The notes below the pieces were generated by a model. That model did no database searches. It was not told the DNA's origin and saw nothing but the letters and a program-made list of their open reading frames with translations. Made by a program: the position numbers and the translations under genes. From Bacteroidetes bacterium ADurb.Bin145 (lineage in GTDB: Bacteria; Bacteroidota; Bacteroidia; Bacteroidales; VadinHA17), in contig MWDJ01000011.1 in assembly GCA_002070505.1 (NCBI GenBank), positions 21,679-85,678 on the forward strand: 64,000 bases of DNA, written 5' to 3'. Within the stretch, counting starts at the first letter, position 1. Every line of letters begins with the position of its first letter. Below are positions 35,312 to 44,930 of this stretch, in pieces.

Positions 35312-37240
35312 TTAATCAAGTGGTTTTAATACTGCTGCAAAACCTCCGCGTCGCAGCAATTTGATACTTAAGGTGCTGGATTTATCCACAACCTTATACT
35401 GAGTAGAAAAGTCCTTGTCGTGTTTACCATCGGCAATTAAAGTAAGCTTATACTTTTTATTATCAGGCAGGAAATTAAAATTCAGGTTTTTTGTCCTTTC
35501 AAATCTTTCAGAACTAATACCGCCGATATACCACTGAGCACCTTTCCTCCGGGCAATAATTAAATCCCGTCCCGGATAGCCATCGAGTAATTTTGTATCG
35601 TCCCATGCAGCAGGCACTTCTTTCAGGAAGGTCCTTGCAGCATCAGGTAAGCCATAGTATCCTTCAGGACGATCAGCCAGATGCTGTAATCCTGATTCGA
35701 AAACCACACTAAGGGCCAGTTCGTGTCCAAACGATGTAATATGCGGGTACTGTGAATTTGTAAAAGTTACAGGTGTGTAATCCATAGGGCCCACCACATT
35801 TCTCGTAAATGGAAGGATAGTATTGTGTTCCGGTGCAGTAGTTGTTAAATCAGGTCCGTTATTGTACCATTCTGCACCACGCACCGCCTCAAGTGTCATC
35901 AGGTTAGGATATGTTCTTTCCCATCCGCGGGGCACAATGCATCCATGAAAATATACCATCATTTCAAATTGAGCGGCATCATCGAGGATATCCAGGTAAT
36001 ACCTTATCATATCCTGTTTTTCACTTTCAAAAAAATCTACTTTAACTCCGGCAACACCCATCTTCTTCAGTTTGGTGAATTCTTCAACACGGTTTTCATG
36101 GGTAAGCATCCGATCGCGTGGTGTTGAGCGCACTCCCGTATGCGGACCTCCCGAATTGTACCAGATTAAGGGTTTAACTCCTAATGAATGAATATATTTT
36201 ATTGCATCATCAAGATTCCCTCCGTTACTCATAGCATCCCATTCCCAGTCGATCAGGGTATAGGGCCAGCCCATGCTGGCTGCCAGATCAGCGAAATCAC
36301 AAACAATTTTATAGTCTTTGGTGCCATGATTACTTGACCAGTAATTCCATGATACAAGACCGGGTTTTATCCAATCGGTATTCTTTATAACTGAAGGGGG
36401 AGAAACATCATGAATTAGAGTTGATTCTACTATGTCTGAAAGAGTCCCCATTATGACCACACGCCAGGGAGATTTCCATGGGAGATTAATAGTCGGAGCC
36501 GATTCCCCCAGTCCATTTCCATCTTTAGGATAAGGGAATGTGATCTTATAAAATGATTTATCATCAGTGTTACTAAGTTTTGAACCGCAGTAATTACGGT
36601 CGACATCAGCTTCATGTATGAGATACCAGCAATCGTTATCGGGTGAATCAAAGAGGGCCGGGTAACCCCAGCTTTGCTGGGTGTTATCATCATTCATGAC
36701 ACTGTAAAGACCTTCATTTGCAGTATTCCATTTTTCAAGCCAACGTTTTGTTGAGGAGGGAATGTTATAGGAAGTCAGCTCATCCTTAATTACAAAAGAA
36801 CCTTCTTTATCAGGAAATTCATAACGGAATGTCATTCCATCATTATAAGCCCTGATAATCAAATTCAATTTTGCCTTCCGGGAATTCTCAAAATATACAA
36901 CAGCTTCATTGCCTGAATTTGAACAAGCTGATCGTTTCCCGTGTAAGAGGTTATATTGTTCGGTTATCTGAACCTGTTTCCCGGATTTCAGTAATTTAAG
37001 ATCCTTTGAAAAATCCTGATCATTTCGTGACAATCCAAGAATAATCTCAGGTATTACTACTGAAGTTGCATTATTGTCATTATAACTGACTTTTAAGAAC
37101 CATTCCCCTTTATCGGTATTCTGCCTGTTAATAAGATCGACAATAATCTTATTATTGGGGGATACAACTGTCACCTTTTGCGGAAATGCAGGTATTGCAC
37201 TAATAAAAATCAATACCGCAAATGCCTTATATTTAATCAT
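35312..37240 (-). CDS. GH97 glycosidase (retaining, alpha-galactosidase-like)
   Basis: This 642-residue secreted protein has a cleavable signal ending at AFPQ. The GH97 N-terminal beta-sandwich precedes the barrel (DWIKPGLVSWNYWS near 290-302, LIDWEWD, IWYNSGG). The Asp of GVKVDFFES (Asp402) and the Glu of LMTLEAVRGAEW (Glu451) match the nucleophile and acid/base positions of retaining GH97 enzymes. The SusB-type Glu bases are not apparent. In xylan-type PULs GH97 members act as alpha-galactosidases. It differs from the plus-strand GH97 at 11702 in loop sequences, so the two are not recent copies. Confidence 0.9.
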   Translation of the reverse strand: MIKYKAFAVLIFISAIPAFPQKVTVVSPNNKIIVDLINRQNTDKGEWFLKVSYNDNNATSVVIPEIILGLSRNDQDFSKDLKLLKSGKQVQITEQYNLLHGKRSACSNSGNEAVVYFENSRKAKLNLIIRAYNDGMTFRYEFPDKEGSFVIKDELTSYNIPSSTKRWLEKWNTANEGLYSVMNDDNTQQSWGYPALFDSPDNDCWYLIHEADVDRNYCGSKLSNTDDKSFYKITFPYPKDGNGLGESAPTINLPWKSPWRVVIMGTLSDIVESTLIHDVSPPSVIKNTDWIKPGLVSWNYWSSNHGTKDYKIVCDFADLAASMGWPYTLIDWEWDAMSNGGNLDDAIKYIHSLGVKPLIWYNSGGPHTGVRSTPRDRMLTHENRVEEFTKLKKMGVAGVKVDFFESEKQDMIRYYLDILDDAAQFEMMVYFHGCIVPRGWERTYPNLMTLEAVRGAEWYNNGPDLTTTAPEHNTILPFTRNVVGPMDYTPVTFTNSQYPHITSFGHELALSVVFESGLQHLADRPEGYYGLPDAARTFLKEVPAAWDDTKLLDGYPGRDLIIARRKGAQWYIGGISSERFERTKNLNFNFLPDNKKYKLTLIADGKHDKDFSTQYKVVDKSSTLSIKLLRRGGFAAVLKPLD

Positions 37241-37309
37241 TTAGCTGCCTTTAAGATTTCATTCTTTAAAATTTTTTAAATATCAGTACAAAGGAATCAG
37301 ACACTATGC

Positions 37310-38905
37310 TTATTTAATCTTGCCGCGTATCATTGTAAGAGAATGAGCGGGGAAAGAATAGGTAACTGTATTTCCTTTTGCTTTTACATCAGGTTTTGAA
37401 ACCGTTTTTACATTTTCGACACCAAAATCATTTGCTGCCTTAATATCCGGAGCATTTATCTCTGATATTTTAAGCATATCACTGAACTCGCCTGACTGGC
37501 ATATGATATCAGTTTTAATAGCGTTCTCCTTATGCCTGTTTACGACACAGATTACAACCTCTCCGTTGTTATATGTGGCTGACACATCAAGATAGGGAAC
37601 ATTTGACTGTTTTGTTTGTGTTTCACCCAGACCAAGATAGAATTCATCAGTATTGTATGTGGGACAATCAACAACGAGATCAAGTGATTTGCCTTGCATG
37701 TTTTTGGCAAAAAGTTCCAGGGGAAAATAGATTGTCTGTCTGAACATGCCTTTTTCTTCAGCAAAGACAGGAGCAATAACATTTACAAGCTGGGCCATAT
37801 TAGCCATTTTAATTATATCGGCATTACGGATAAATACATTCAGGAATCCTCCAATGACAAGTGCATCTTCAAGATTGTATTTTTCCTCAAGCGCTCTTGT
37901 TCCCTGCATTAGTTCATCTGTCCTTGCCCTGTACCATACATTATATTCATCCCAGGCTATATACATGGGAGGTCTGTTTCCCCTGTCGGCTTTCTGCATA
38001 GCCTCCTTTATCATTCCCCTTACGATATCAGTTCTTTGCTCCATTACCAGGGGGGTTGCAAGAAAATTATAATAATTATTCTCAGGATTACCGACATACA
38101 TATGAAGTGCAATATAATCCACAACGTCTCGAAGGTTGTTAATTGTTGTCCGGTTCCAATGATCCGGGTCAGCATGAGGTCTGTAATTTGAAGAACCGGC
38201 AGCAATAAGTTTGATATCAGGAGAAGTAAGCCTCATAAGCTTGGCGGCTTCAAGAGCTTTCTTTGTATAATCTTCAGCATTAAGATGTCCCATCTGCCAC
38301 TCTCCATCCATCTCATTTCCAAGGCTCCAGTATTTTACATTATAAGGTTCCGTAAAACCATGTTTTTTCCGGAGCTCTGCATAGTAAGGGCCTTCTTTTA
38401 TATTACAGTATTCGACCCACCTTTGTGCCTCCTCGATAGTTCCGGTTCCCATGTTGACCGACAGATAAGGTTCACTGCCCACAGCCCGGCAGTATTTAAT
38501 GAATTCATTTGTTCCGAATTCATTTGTCTCCAATCTTGCCCAGGCAAGCTCCATTCTTGGCACTCGTTCATTTTTAGGTCCGACGCCATCAATCCAGTGA
38601 TAATTAGATACGAAATTTCCTCCCGGATAACGGATGAGTGAGACATTCAATCCCTTAACAGCTTCAAGCACATCTTTACGGAAACCATTGGCATCAGAAA
38701 GTGGCGATCCGGGTTCATAAATCCCGCCATATACGCATCTTCCAAGATGTTCAACAAAATTGCCGTAAAGATTTTTATCAACCTCTCCGATAATACGGTC
38801 GGTATCAAATTTTATCCTGGCGTTCTGACCAAAAACTTCAGAGAAACCGGGGAAGAATAAAAGGATTACTAAAGATCCGAGATAGATTTTAATTGTCTTT
38901 TTCAT
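37310..38905 (-). CDS. GH51 alpha-L-arabinofuranosidase
   Basis: This 531-residue protein has a signal peptide ending at VFGQ. The GH51 barrel shows the acid/base Glu198 in YWSLGNEMDG, the nucleophile Glu320 in YIAWDEYNVWY and the N-terminal NFVEHLGRCVYGGIYEPGSP motif. The C-terminal beta domain ends with SFPAHSLTMIRGKI. Such enzymes remove alpha-1,2-, 1,3- and 1,5-linked arabinofuranose by retention. The signal peptide places it in the periplasm, where it would finish imported oligosaccharides. It lies 27 bp behind the GH67/GH115-like gene. Confidence 0.95.
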   Translation of the reverse strand: MKKTIKIYLGSLVILLFFPGFSEVFGQNARIKFDTDRIIGEVDKNLYGNFVEHLGRCVYGGIYEPGSPLSDANGFRKDVLEAVKGLNVSLIRYPGGNFVSNYHWIDGVGPKNERVPRMELAWARLETNEFGTNEFIKYCRAVGSEPYLSVNMGTGTIEEAQRWVEYCNIKEGPYYAELRKKHGFTEPYNVKYWSLGNEMDGEWQMGHLNAEDYTKKALEAAKLMRLTSPDIKLIAAGSSNYRPHADPDHWNRTTINNLRDVVDYIALHMYVGNPENNYYNFLATPLVMEQRTDIVRGMIKEAMQKADRGNRPPMYIAWDEYNVWYRARTDELMQGTRALEEKYNLEDALVIGGFLNVFIRNADIIKMANMAQLVNVIAPVFAEEKGMFRQTIYFPLELFAKNMQGKSLDLVVDCPTYNTDEFYLGLGETQTKQSNVPYLDVSATYNNGEVVICVVNRHKENAIKTDIICQSGEFSDMLKISEINAPDIKAANDFGVENVKTVSKPDVKAKGNTVTYSFPAHSLTMIRGKIK

Positions 38906-38932
38906 GCTGAAAAAATTATTAGTTAGACTTGT

Positions 38933-41650
38933 TTAGATTTTACGAATTACAAAGTAGGGCTGACTGGTTAATGTTGCATTAAAACCAGGGAAGAGGCAAA
39001 CTTTTTCAGGTCCTTCTCTCAGTTCAAAATAATATTGAAGAGGATATTCAGAATTTGAATATTCAGCAGATATAGTCGCTTTATAACTATTACCGGTGCG
39101 CACCATTTCAATTGTCTGATAGCGTTCGGCATGATTGACATGACGGTAATACATTGTTACTGAAGCTATGTCCTTTTCAATCGAAAGATCAAGTTCCAGT
39201 GGTTTTCCCGCAACAAAGTTTTTCGGCTGCTGATGAAGGCATTTCACAGAAATCCGTTCTGGTTTGCCCAGGGTTTCCTGAATAGCTATCCGGACATTTT
39301 CCGGTTGCCTGTCAGAAGGCTCAATGCTTTTCAGCTTTGCAGCCATTAAATCTATATCTTTATCCATAGCGGGCAGCCTGTCGAGCCAGTGTCCCCTGAT
39401 CACATCGTTTTCCCCGATTGTAATGTCAGGTTTATATACATTCCTTGCAGTTTCAGCAAGATCAGACCAATAACCCCTGGCTTTACGGTATAATTCCAGA
39501 GACGATTCAAGGGCTGACCGATCGTTGCTCTGTTCAAAAATCCCATAAAGGACTCCCGACCTGAACCGTGCTCCAAAGAACCGGCCTAATCCGATCATTA
39601 TTTTTAGATCAATTGACACCCTCCTGAATTCAGTACTTCTTTTATCTTTTATCCTGTTTTCGGCACGGATCAGCAACCTTGATGCTTCTTCAGCATAGTT
39701 TTCTATCCATTGTGCATATTCAACAGGAGAATATTTACCGCTGCGTTCCCTTTTCAGCAGCTGACCGGCAAAATCATTGATACCCGTAAATAATTGCGGA
39801 TCAAACGGGCTGACATTACCGAAAACTTTCGGAGCGGGTGTATCAGAAAAGGGTGTTCGCATCTTCGGATCGACAACCGACAAATTAGTATAGATTTCAG
39901 GCCAGTAAATATTATTTGCAGCAGAGACTCCATGAGCTGTTGTAACGAGCGGAAGAATCCTCGAAGCGTTGGCAAGAGCCAGTTCAATGTCTTCTGATGC
40001 TTCACCAAAATGCATGTTGAGGAACCTCTGCCAGACATCCGGCTCTGTATCAGGGTTATAGGCTAATCTGCCAAAAACGCGAAGGCTGTAGAGGTATTTT
40101 TCCCAGTCCCAGCGGGGTTTCAGTGAAGAGTCAAGGTATGCGCAACGATCTCCGGAAATTCCCGATCCGCGACGGCCCTTGAAAGACAGGGGTTCCATAA
40201 GATCTACACCGGCACTCCCGCAGAAGCTGAAATTCCGTGAATGGGCAGCACTTGTCTCCGGGTCACCCCAGATCAAAAGACGTTGTGTACCTGGCCAGAT
40301 TCTATGCACCACACCATGTTTCCGGTTTTCCTTAAACAGATCGCCATAGCCGTACCGGGTAAAACTGCGCGAACCAGCACTAAGGTTCATCAGTCCCTGA
40401 GCATTTTGATTGTCTTTTGGAATTTCAAGCGCGCGAATATCAGCCTGATGATATGGCAGACCCAGGTGCTCAGCCCAGTATTTTGGAGAAATGTTAACAG
40501 GCATGCCTGATCCAACCGCCAGATCGATCATCTCCTGGTTCATCCCTTTGGCATGCATATCGATCTCAACTTCACGGCCACAGGAGGAAACACCTTCAAA
40601 AACGGTTTTCCAGAAATTGTAACTTCCTTCTGTTACTCCGCTTTCTCCATGTATGCGGAAAGTTATACCACTGATAGCAGGGCATTCCTGTAAAAGCTGC
40701 CTGACAGCATCCCTGCAATAAGGACCATGTGTTTCCGGAGTTAATCCTTTGATTGTATAATTCGGACTGGGGCTGTTCAGCCATTCATAACCATGCATCC
40801 AGATTCCCAACTGGAACTGAATACCACGGGCAACAGTATTTTCGCTTATGAACTTCAGCATTTCCAGGTTATTCTTCTGTTCCTCAACAGGCAATTCCGG
40901 TACACTGACATCGTAACCCGGGACAGACAAGAAAAACGGATAGGCAAAAAGAAAATATCCGTCAGTTACATTCTGCAGAAAGTCATAGCCGATTCCCAGG
41001 CTCAGATTAAATCGGTTAAACCTTTGCGTGGCAATCATATTAAGATACTGTTCCCACATTTCCCGGTCATTGAACCAGGGCTTGTCTTCAATATCGCTTA
41101 CAAAAAGCCGGTTCAGACTTCGGATTTTATTAGCCGGTTTCTCAATAACCGGTTTCCTGATTGTCAGGGAATCAAGGGGCTGGTCTGAATATCGCACACG
41201 GTCAGCAAGTTCCAAAACAGCATAAACAAGGCCACGTATATCATATCCACAGGCCAGCAGAACCTGTCTGCCTTCCTGTTGAACCGGAACAAGACCAAGT
41301 GCTTCCGGGATCTGCGGGATATCTGTTTTGGCTTCTTCAAGTAATTTCCGGCCCAGTAAAGAACCGGCAGAAGCTGCAACTATGATCAGATCATTATCTT
41401 TTGCATCATTAATCTGATTTGTATTCCCGACATTAATTCCCGCGGATTTCAGCCAGCTTTCAAGTTCTTTTAAAGACCATTGTACCGGCGCAGATCCGGC
41501 AATCATATCTCCGGCTTCAGTGACAATACTAACTCTTTTAGCATTGAATTTTACGCAGCCAAATGTAGAAAGCCCTGCAGCTGAAATTCCGGCGACTTTT
41601 ACGAAATCACGCCTGCTTATATTTTTATGTCCTGCAGACTGTTTCTTCAT
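38933..41650 (-). CDS. Tat-exported GH67/GH115-like (putative alpha-glucuronidase-type) protein
   Basis: This 905-residue protein starts with a Tat signal (SRRDFVKVAG) followed by a possible lipobox (STFGC). Residues 35-165 form an alpha/beta domain ending in DIRGLVYAVLELADRV, the motif that leads into the barrel of GH20/GH67/GH115-type enzymes. A TIM-barrel-like region follows (FNRFNLSLGIGYDF, FQLGIWMHGYEW, FRIHGESGV, NISPKYWAEHLGLPYHQ), then a helical region (about 520-780) and an Ig-like C-terminus. I cannot assign a CAZy family. An alpha-glucuronidase role fits the missing 4-O-methylglucuronate step of a glucuronoarabinoxylan pathway, but that is inference. Its start codon overlaps the stop of the upstream GH54 gene (ATGA), suggesting translational coupling. 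Confidence 0.6.
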   Translation of the reverse strand: MKKQSAGHKNISRRDFVKVAGISAAGLSTFGCVKFNAKRVSIVTEAGDMIAGSAPVQWSLKELESWLKSAGINVGNTNQINDAKDNDLIIVAASAGSLLGRKLLEEAKTDIPQIPEALGLVPVQQEGRQVLLACGYDIRGLVYAVLELADRVRYSDQPLDSLTIRKPVIEKPANKIRSLNRLFVSDIEDKPWFNDREMWEQYLNMIATQRFNRFNLSLGIGYDFLQNVTDGYFLFAYPFFLSVPGYDVSVPELPVEEQKNNLEMLKFISENTVARGIQFQLGIWMHGYEWLNSPSPNYTIKGLTPETHGPYCRDAVRQLLQECPAISGITFRIHGESGVTEGSYNFWKTVFEGVSSCGREVEIDMHAKGMNQEMIDLAVGSGMPVNISPKYWAEHLGLPYHQADIRALEIPKDNQNAQGLMNLSAGSRSFTRYGYGDLFKENRKHGVVHRIWPGTQRLLIWGDPETSAAHSRNFSFCGSAGVDLMEPLSFKGRRGSGISGDRCAYLDSSLKPRWDWEKYLYSLRVFGRLAYNPDTEPDVWQRFLNMHFGEASEDIELALANASRILPLVTTAHGVSAANNIYWPEIYTNLSVVDPKMRTPFSDTPAPKVFGNVSPFDPQLFTGINDFAGQLLKRERSGKYSPVEYAQWIENYAEEASRLLIRAENRIKDKRSTEFRRVSIDLKIMIGLGRFFGARFRSGVLYGIFEQSNDRSALESSLELYRKARGYWSDLAETARNVYKPDITIGENDVIRGHWLDRLPAMDKDIDLMAAKLKSIEPSDRQPENVRIAIQETLGKPERISVKCLHQQPKNFVAGKPLELDLSIEKDIASVTMYYRHVNHAERYQTIEMVRTGNSYKATISAEYSNSEYPLQYYFELREGPEKVCLFPGFNATLTSQPYFVIRKI

Positions 41651-44600
41651 TGAGGTTTTCTTACATATTGATTCGGTTCACCCGGTGTAGGGACATTGCC
41701 AGCTACCTGTGAACCTTTTTCATGAGCCATACTCAATGGCCTGGCAAGGGTTATACCACTGCCGGAGACCATTGAACCCACAGCATGCACATTTTTTAGC
41801 GGTGCAGTGACTTTGATTGTGTCCATCGGCATAGTAAAACCTCCGCCGCCAAAACGTCTGCGTCCGGCTGCTATTGAGGCGATAACTGCAGTCTCCATTT
41901 TTGCACCGGTGTTTATTGTTATTGTCTGACCGGCACTAAAGCCTTCGATGCCTGTGACAGGAATTGATGTCGCACCCGCCCCAGTAGAAGTACCCACTGT
42001 TGTTGCTCCTGCGGTGCCAATTTCAGTAATTACAGCTTTCTCGCTGTTCTTATCTGTCCCGATTATAATTTCCTGACCAATAATAAAGTCGTTCACACTG
42101 GCGGTTTTAATATTATTTGCCCCGATTCCTGATCCTGCTGACAGAGTAGTTGTGTTCTGAAGCATAAAATCAGTGCAGTTATTATCTGTATCATTTCCAT
42201 CGGGGTAACGGCCCACGCTTTTATTGTTATTTCCAGATATCGGGGCGAATGGTCCTGTGTTTCGTCCGGCACCAGGAGCTATTACTATGCAACCACCCTG
42301 ACTTTGATCGCCTTCAAGGATAGCGATCTCGGGGCTTGTGATAGTTCCATTGGCGCTTGAGTTACTCTGTCTTGATCCATAAACAATTGCATCGACAACT
42401 ACTATACCGCTATTATCAATTAAAGCGACGGAGCCTGCAGATGATGAAAGGGGAGATCCATACCACTGATCAGGTTCTACAGGGCCCTGATAACCCGAAG
42501 TTTTATCTGATGGATTAAGCACAGCTGCACCAGCTTCGTAATTATTCTTCAGAGCATCTCTCAGGGTAATGCCGCTTCCTAATGCCTGAACGGCATCTCC
42601 GCTTCTATGTTCAAAGCGGGTCGCCGGTTTAAAATCTATTCCAGTTCCTCTGTCGGATACATCTTCAGCAAGCATATGGTTGAACTTAAGGGGCACAGTC
42701 AGTTCCACCTCTCCTGTCCGGCTTCCTCCGAATCCCTGGTCAAATCCTCCGCGTGAAGGAGCCTCGACAACGTTGATAAGACGTTTAACTTCTGCCGATT
42801 CTTTACGGGAACCGGTTCCTATTGTAAGATTGTCACCGACAGTCATATTGGAATTGGCAGCAACTTTAATAACGGTTTCACCTGCTTTTGCTTCTGCAGC
42901 CAGTGTAGTCAATGTTGATGCCTTACCGACAGCAGTTACTGTGGCCACCTCATAATTACCACCAATATCGATGCCGATTTTCTGCCCAACCGTAAAGCCG
43001 TTTGTGTTAGTGACAGGCAGATTGGTTGAGCCGGCAGGGATCGTTATCCATGGACCAGTGGAGACCGGGACAAAGATCATAGCCATAGGAGAAGCTTCTG
43101 TTCCGACTTTTGCGATCGTGTAGGCCTCTCCGCCAATGACGATCTTCTGGCCAGTGCTTAATCCGGCTGTACTTCGTACATTGATAATGTTATCTCCCTG
43201 ATTTGCAGGAGCAGCAAGTCCTGAGGAGGAAAGGCCCAGCAGGAAGAACCCGTGTGCCGGTATTTTTTTGCCTTCCGGGATTGTACCAAGTTTTACAGGA
43301 GCCCATTCGCTCCTGGTGTTTACAAGAGTCCAGCCGGAGATATCAACATCCTTATCTCCCGCGTTGAATAATTCGATGAACTGGTTAGTTTGACTGGCAC
43401 TGCCTCCATCGAAGCGGATCTCGTTGATTTTAACAGGAAAAGCATTTCTGACCCTTTGGGAAGTTTCCGCAGATTGTTTTTTCCATCCGGCTCTCAATGT
43501 AATGAATCCGGCACCCGTTGTTTCTCCCGAAGTAATTTTAAATGTAGTATTTACACTTTTTCCGGGTGCTATGCGCTCACTGAAGGTCTTTGATTTATCT
43601 TCAGAACCTGATACTAAGACAGTCCAGCCTTCAGGCACGGACATGCTAAGTGTAACACCTGAAACAGCAGCTCCGGTGGTATTTGTGAATGTAGCGGTTA
43701 CTTCCTGGGAAGATCCGGGTGTAAAAGTAATAACGTGCGACAAGCTGACTCTTTGTACATCATATTTTGCCGATACGATATTCTTCTGTACGGCATCCAG
43801 GGTAGTTTCGTCAGGATATCCGGTAATCATCACTCCTTCATAGAAAGTACCGGCCGAACCATTGCCATTATCGCCGCCATTACCCATCTGAACGGCTCCC
43901 TTCCTGTGCATCGGGTAGTACCAGTCGTTGTCGAGTGAGTGAGGACGTATTCCTTTATAGAATGTTGCAAGCTCACCCTCCTGGGCGTTACCACCATGGA
44001 TCTCCCACTGATTTCCGCCGCCTCCGCTGACCATTCCGGTAACGAAGCGCCAGGAATCAATCGTAGGATTGGCAACGTTTTGTTTTGCATCGTATCCTGA
44101 GAACAGGCCGGCTTCCATATCGGACATTATCCACGGACCAGTGCCGCTGCCGCTGCCCCATGCTGTAGCTGTACCGAAATAAACTGTTTCCATTGTTCCT
44201 CTACCAACAGCCCGGCTGTTTGTTGAGGTATTGCCATAATTGAAACAGCAACCGCTGTCAAAATGTTTGCCATCACATACCATATAAATACCCTGCGGTT
44301 CATCATTGATTGCAAGTCCGGTGGCATTATTGTTTCGCAAACCCATACCCGGCATTATATAAACACCATAAGCCTTATGTCCCATTATTGTGACAGGTGC
44401 CATATCTGCAATGGGAAGTGTATTGAATCCGCCTTTTGCAGGTCCCCTGAAAGTTCCGGGAGGTGCCTGAACGAGGTGATTCCCATTTCCGGACTGATCA
44501 TAAATAGTAGTAATCCAGCATAAATCATTGGCGCAGAATGCATCCTGGGCAGCTGCATCAGCATACCCGCCCGGATCTCCCTTACCTGGCTGGACCACAC

Positions 44601-44841
44601 CTATATCAAGTGTCTTACCATCCGACTGACGCATAACCTGATACAACGGCCCGTTGTATGAAGCTAACAATGCACGTGTACTGCTATGGGCTGTCAGACA
44701 GGGGAAACCCGAAGCAGTATAAATATCGCATGGTCCTTCCGGCCTGTGAGGAATACCTATTCCGGAACATGCAATTGCCATTATAATGGCTGCAGGAACG
44801 ATCAGCGCCAGAATAATAATTGTCACAAAACGATTTTTCAT
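41647..44841 (-). CDS. GH54 alpha-L-arabinofuranosidase with split lamin-tail C-terminus
   Basis: Residues 35-370 of this 1064-residue protein match the arabinofuranosidase-B catalytic domain (GPCDIYTASGFPC, SYNGPLYQVMRQSDG, YDQSGNGNHL). The vicinal cysteines C198-C199 (SGCCF), the nucleophile Glu243 in WIMSDMEAG and the acid/base Asp324 in GNGGDN correspond to C176/C177, E221 and D297 of Aspergillus AkAbfB. The fungal CBM42 is absent. Instead there is a NEW3-like beta domain (371-465), the start of a lamin-tail domain (468-545), repeat-type strands (550-780), the middle of the lamin-tail domain (790-895), more repeats (900-1045) and the closing TPGEPN. The N-terminus is a membrane helix with a possible lipobox (AIAC). 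It is a paralogue of the 46244-49594 gene. Confidence 0.9.
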   Translation of the reverse strand: MKNRFVTIIILALIVPAAIIMAIACSGIGIPHRPEGPCDIYTASGFPCLTAHSSTRALLASYNGPLYQVMRQSDGKTLDIGVVQPGKGDPGGYADAAAQDAFCANDLCWITTIYDQSGNGNHLVQAPPGTFRGPAKGGFNTLPIADMAPVTIMGHKAYGVYIMPGMGLRNNNATGLAINDEPQGIYMVCDGKHFDSGCCFNYGNTSTNSRAVGRGTMETVYFGTATAWGSGSGTGPWIMSDMEAGLFSGYDAKQNVANPTIDSWRFVTGMVSGGGGNQWEIHGGNAQEGELATFYKGIRPHSLDNDWYYPMHRKGAVQMGNGGDNGNGSAGTFYEGVMITGYPDETTLDAVQKNIVSAKYDVQRVSLSHVITFTPGSSQEVTATFTNTTGAAVSGVTLSMSVPEGWTVLVSGSEDKSKTFSERIAPGKSVNTTFKITSGETTGAGFITLRAGWKKQSAETSQRVRNAFPVKINEIRFDGGSASQTNQFIELFNAGDKDVDISGWTLVNTRSEWAPVKLGTIPEGKKIPAHGFFLLGLSSSGLAAPANQGDNIINVRSTAGLSTGQKIVIGGEAYTIAKVGTEASPMAMIFVPVSTGPWITIPAGSTNLPVTNTNGFTVGQKIGIDIGGNYEVATVTAVGKASTLTTLAAEAKAGETVIKVAANSNMTVGDNLTIGTGSRKESAEVKRLINVVEAPSRGGFDQGFGGSRTGEVELTVPLKFNHMLAEDVSDRGTGIDFKPATRFEHRSGDAVQALGSGITLRDALKNNYEAGAAVLNPSDKTSGYQGPVEPDQWYGSPLSSSAGSVALIDNSGIVVVDAIVYGSRQSNSSANGTITSPEIAILEGDQSQGGCIVIAPGAGRNTGPFAPISGNNNKSVGRYPDGNDTDNNCTDFMLQNTTTLSAGSGIGANNIKTASVNDFIIGQEIIIGTDKNSEKAVITEIGTAGATTVGTSTGAGATSIPVTGIEGFSAGQTITINTGAKMETAVIASIAAGRRRFGGGGFTMPMDTIKVTAPLKNVHAVGSMVSGSGITLARPLSMAHEKGSQVAGNVPTPGEPNQYVRKPQ

Positions 44842-44930
44842 TTTCGTATAGGTTAGTTTGATGGTTATTTACTGAAATTAGTAGTTTATTATTACTTTAT
44901 CTTTAATCACTTTGAAGGTTTTCTATTGGG

